The notes below the pieces were generated by a model. It worked only from the letters and a program-made list of their open reading frames with translations. It did not search any database and was not told the DNA's origin. Source: an uncultured Collinsella sp. (lineage in GTDB: Bacteria; Actinomycetota; Coriobacteriia; Coriobacteriales; Coriobacteriaceae). From it: DNA of 7,066 bases. Every line of letters starts with the position of its first letter. Position 1 is the stretch's first letter. The position numbers and the translations under genes were made by a program. The stretch is taken from assembly GCA_900752275.1 (NCBI GenBank), contig CAADUS010000252.1:1-7066 (forward strand), in the 5' to 3' direction. Of this stretch, positions 5,730-7,066 are shown piece after piece.

Positions 5730-6014
5730 ATGAGCTGGCGAGGCGATATTGCGATGGGGAAGTACGGAAAACTGCCGTGTGCCCTTATAGACAACAATAT
5801 GTTTCCGAGCGTAGAGGTTGATTGCGGGTCGTTTGTCGTCACCTGCCCTTGCTGCGGCTCGCAAATACCGTGTCTCGACATTCGGTTTATCGATGCGCGC
5901 GACAGACTCAGCGACGAAGTGAGAAAACGGACAGGCGTTCATATGCCGGTGTATCCGGAGAAATGCCCTGTTTGTGGCCTCGATATCGTGTACGACGCCG
6001 GCGACGAGGGATAG
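5730..6014 (+). CDS. Small double-CxxC (zinc-ribbon-like) protein, 94 aa
   Basis: I do not recognise a named family. ATG 5730 is chosen because GAGAGGGGAG (5714-5723) lies six bases upstream. The longer in-frame GTG at 5658 lacks a comparable site, and its extra 24 residues look non-coding. The protein carries CPCC (C39, C42) and CPVC (C79, C82), two CxxC knuckles 36 residues apart that would form one four-Cys zinc site. C17, C32, C41 and C48 are additional cysteines. The segment between the knuckles is charged (RFIDARDRLSDEVRKRTG), possibly a helix. No signal peptide or membrane helix is seen, so it is probably cytoplasmic. It lies 122 bases after the HNH gene on the same strand, with no obvious terminator between, so co-transcription is possible. 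It converges on the DUF5710 gene with 37 bases between stops. Confidence 0.72.
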   Translation: MSWRGDIAMGKYGKLPCALIDNNMFPSVEVDCGSFVVTCPCCGSQIPCLDIRFIDARDRLSDEVRKRTGVHMPVYPEKCPVCGLDIVYDAGDEG

Positions 6015-6051
6015 GTGATGCGGAGGAGTTGGCTGTGAGTGTCTTTTGCCT

Positions 6052-6738
6052 CTACAAATAAATCCCCTCACCGAGTTGCTTGTGGAACTCGGCGTGATGG
6101 TCGCGTGCCCAGGTAAAGAGCGCCTGGTCAAAGTCGGTACGCGTGGCCGGGACGCCAAAGACGCCGGCAACTTCGACGCGTATAAACTCCAGTGCCGGCA
6201 GCTTGTTGATGGCAGTGAGGGCAAACGGGGACGAGGGCTCCTCGAACAGATAGCGGCTGCCTTGCAGCGCGTCGCAACTGGTGCACGTGTTGCCGAGCGA
6301 CGGGGCTTTGGAGGCTCGCGCGCCTACGGGCTTGTAGCCGCAGCGCTTATGAAGGTAGTCGCGGATCTCGCCCGGCACGCAGCCAAGAGCGGGCACGATG
6401 GCGAGTGCGTTGGCGTTGGCCGTGTCGATGGCAATGTACCTGGCTTCGTTGGGCGCGTGCGCGATGGCGATGCTCTCGTCGTTATCGGTTCGATAGGGAA
6501 TGCCGAAGGCCGCGACCGAGGTCTCTTTGTGACACTTCCAGCACTCGCGCTTGCCCAGTACTAGATATATATACGGCGCTGAGGGGTCGGATCGGTCAAC
6601 ACCGGGCAGCCACTCGGCAAAGGGCTCGGGGTTGACGCCGCTGGGTACATACCAGATCTTCTTGGTCCGGTCCCATTTGGCGCCCAGCGCCTTGGCTTCT
6701 TCTTTGTGCGAAAAGGGGACATCGAGCTCGGTGCGCAT
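6052..6738 (-). CDS. DUF5710 domain protein with two CxxC pairs
   Basis: A 228-aa protein. Residues about 4-45 are a DUF5710 domain: LDVPFSHKEEAKALGAKWD followed by KKIWYVPSG. This short module is found in many bacterial and plasmid proteins, including some primase or DNA-processing polypeptides; its activity is not established. CWKC (C66, C69) and CTSC (C152, C155) probably make one zinc site that closes a central domain. A C-terminal helical stretch (FDQALFTWARDHHAEFHKQL) follows. The start ATG (6738-6736) has AAGGAG five bases upstream on the minus strand. The frame stays open further upstream to 6978, but that extension runs through the tRNA terminator and has no matching protein character. 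No signal peptide. It is probably a stand-alone transcript; no clear promoter was found in 6739-6935. Confidence 0.85.
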   Translation of the reverse strand: MRTELDVPFSHKEEAKALGAKWDRTKKIWYVPSGVNPEPFAEWLPGVDRSDPSAPYIYLVLGKRECWKCHKETSVAAFGIPYRTDNDESIAIAHAPNEARYIAIDTANANALAIVPALGCVPGEIRDYLHKRCGYKPVGARASKAPSLGNTCTSCDALQGSRYLFEEPSSPFALTAINKLPALEFIRVEVAGVFGVPATRTDFDQALFTWARDHHAEFHKQLGEGIYL

Positions 6739-6935
6739 GGCGGCTCCTTGGTGCTGCAGGTGCAAGTGGCTCAAGGATACCGCAGGGCGCAGACATCGCG
6801 GCGTTTTGTCGAGAAGTTGCGGCTCGGATGGGTTCGAGACGCGTTGGTCTCGGCCTCGGTGGCTATTGACGCGGTTTTGTGCATGGGCGGGGTGGTTGCT
6901 TGGGCGGTTGGAACTGCCAGCGGATTTGGCGACAT

Positions 6936-6971
6936 AAAACAAAACAGCCCAGAGACATAGTCTCTGGGCTG
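6936..6971 (-). terminator. Intrinsic terminator after tRNA-Val (minus strand)
   Basis: CAGCCCAGAGAC (6945-6956) pairs perfectly over 12 bp with 6960-6971 around a three-base loop. On the minus strand the stem is followed by TTTTGTTTT (6944-6936). It starts eight bases after the tRNA's CCA end, so it terminates the tRNA transcript. The plus strand lacks a T-run after the stem, so it is one-directional. It should also insulate the DUF5710 gene from the tRNA promoter. The 196 bases between here and the DUF5710 start hold no gene I can support. Confidence 0.93.
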
Positions 6972-6979
6972 CGAACATT

Positions 6980-7054
6980 TGGTGGGCGTTAGAAGATTTG
7001 AACTTCTGACCTCTTCCGTGTCAGGGAAGCGCTCTCCCCCTGAGCTAAACGCCC
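6980..7054 (-). tRNA. tRNA-Val (anticodon GAC)
   Basis: The minus strand folds as a complete 75-base tRNA. The acceptor GGGCGTT pairs with AACGCCC, and the D-stem is GCTC/GAGC. The anticodon stem is CTTCC/GGAAG with loop CTGACAC, giving anticodon GAC, which reads the valine codons GTC and GTT. The variable loop has five bases (AGGTC). The T-stem is AGAAG/CTTCT with loop TTCAAAT, followed by discriminator A and an encoded CCA (6982-6980). All stems are perfect, so the gene looks functional. Its 5' end lies 12 bases from the window edge; the promoter is outside. Confidence 0.97.
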
Positions 7055-7066
7055 GATCAAGGGTGC

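Noticed and set aside
6015..6051. Bidirectional terminator between the convergent CxxC and DUF5710 genes
   Set aside because: Only 37 bases, with no stable inverted repeat; the TCTTTT present has no stem before it.
6739..6978. N-terminal extension of the DUF5710 protein by 80 residues
   Set aside because: The frame is open but runs through the tRNA terminator stem. The extension has no protein character, and ATG 6738 has a good AAGGAG at the right distance.

Overview
The window looks like a chromosomal segment of a gut Coriobacteriia bacterium, most likely Collinsella or a close relative. This is an inference from moderately high-GC coding sequence, protein style, a mannose-family PTS and a tRNA-Val with encoded CCA; no marker gene fixes the genus.

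Layout. (1) Positions 2-1901 are the end of a sugar-PTS operon: the C-terminal tail of a gene resembling a SIS-domain sugar-phosphate isomerase/deglycase, a 13-bp hairpin, EIIC, EIID (overlapping EIIC by one base) and a strong intrinsic terminator. The EIIC 5' end is damaged. The residues expected for its first membrane helix lie just upstream in another frame, which implies one missing G near 239-241, and that frame has no ATG, GTG or TTG start. (2) Positions 1902-2250 are a gene-free, AT-richer control region with two diverged copies (64 of 75 bases identical, 165 bp apart) of a module built from the 9-mer GAGAGATAA. Each module has one inverted and three direct sites at identical spacing. 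(3) Positions 2251-3717 encode a Schlafen-type AlbA_2 / GHKL-type ATPase / winged-helix protein, the obvious candidate to bind or be controlled by those repeats. (4) Positions 3818-4309 (minus) encode an unrecognised 163-aa protein. (5) Positions 4525-5607 encode an HNH endonuclease whose N-terminal part resembles SRA/YDG-type modified-DNA readers, so it may be a type IV (modification-dependent) restriction enzyme. It is followed by a 94-aa double-CxxC protein (5730-6014). (6) On the minus strand are a DUF5710 protein with two further CxxC pairs (6052-6738), then tRNA-Val(GAC) (6980-7054) with its own intrinsic terminator.

How the parts work together. EIIC and EIID form the membrane half of a mannose-type permease; the EIIA and EIIB partners are not in the window. 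If the EIIC lesion is real, the transporter is probably inactive or must start internally. The middle block (AlbA_2 regulator, orphan protein, HNH enzyme, small zinc-ribbon-like protein) looks like accessory cargo of single-gene units between the sugar operon and a tRNA. No integrase, transposase or CRISPR array is present. The least explained structure is the paired GAGAGATAA array in front of the AlbA_2 gene.
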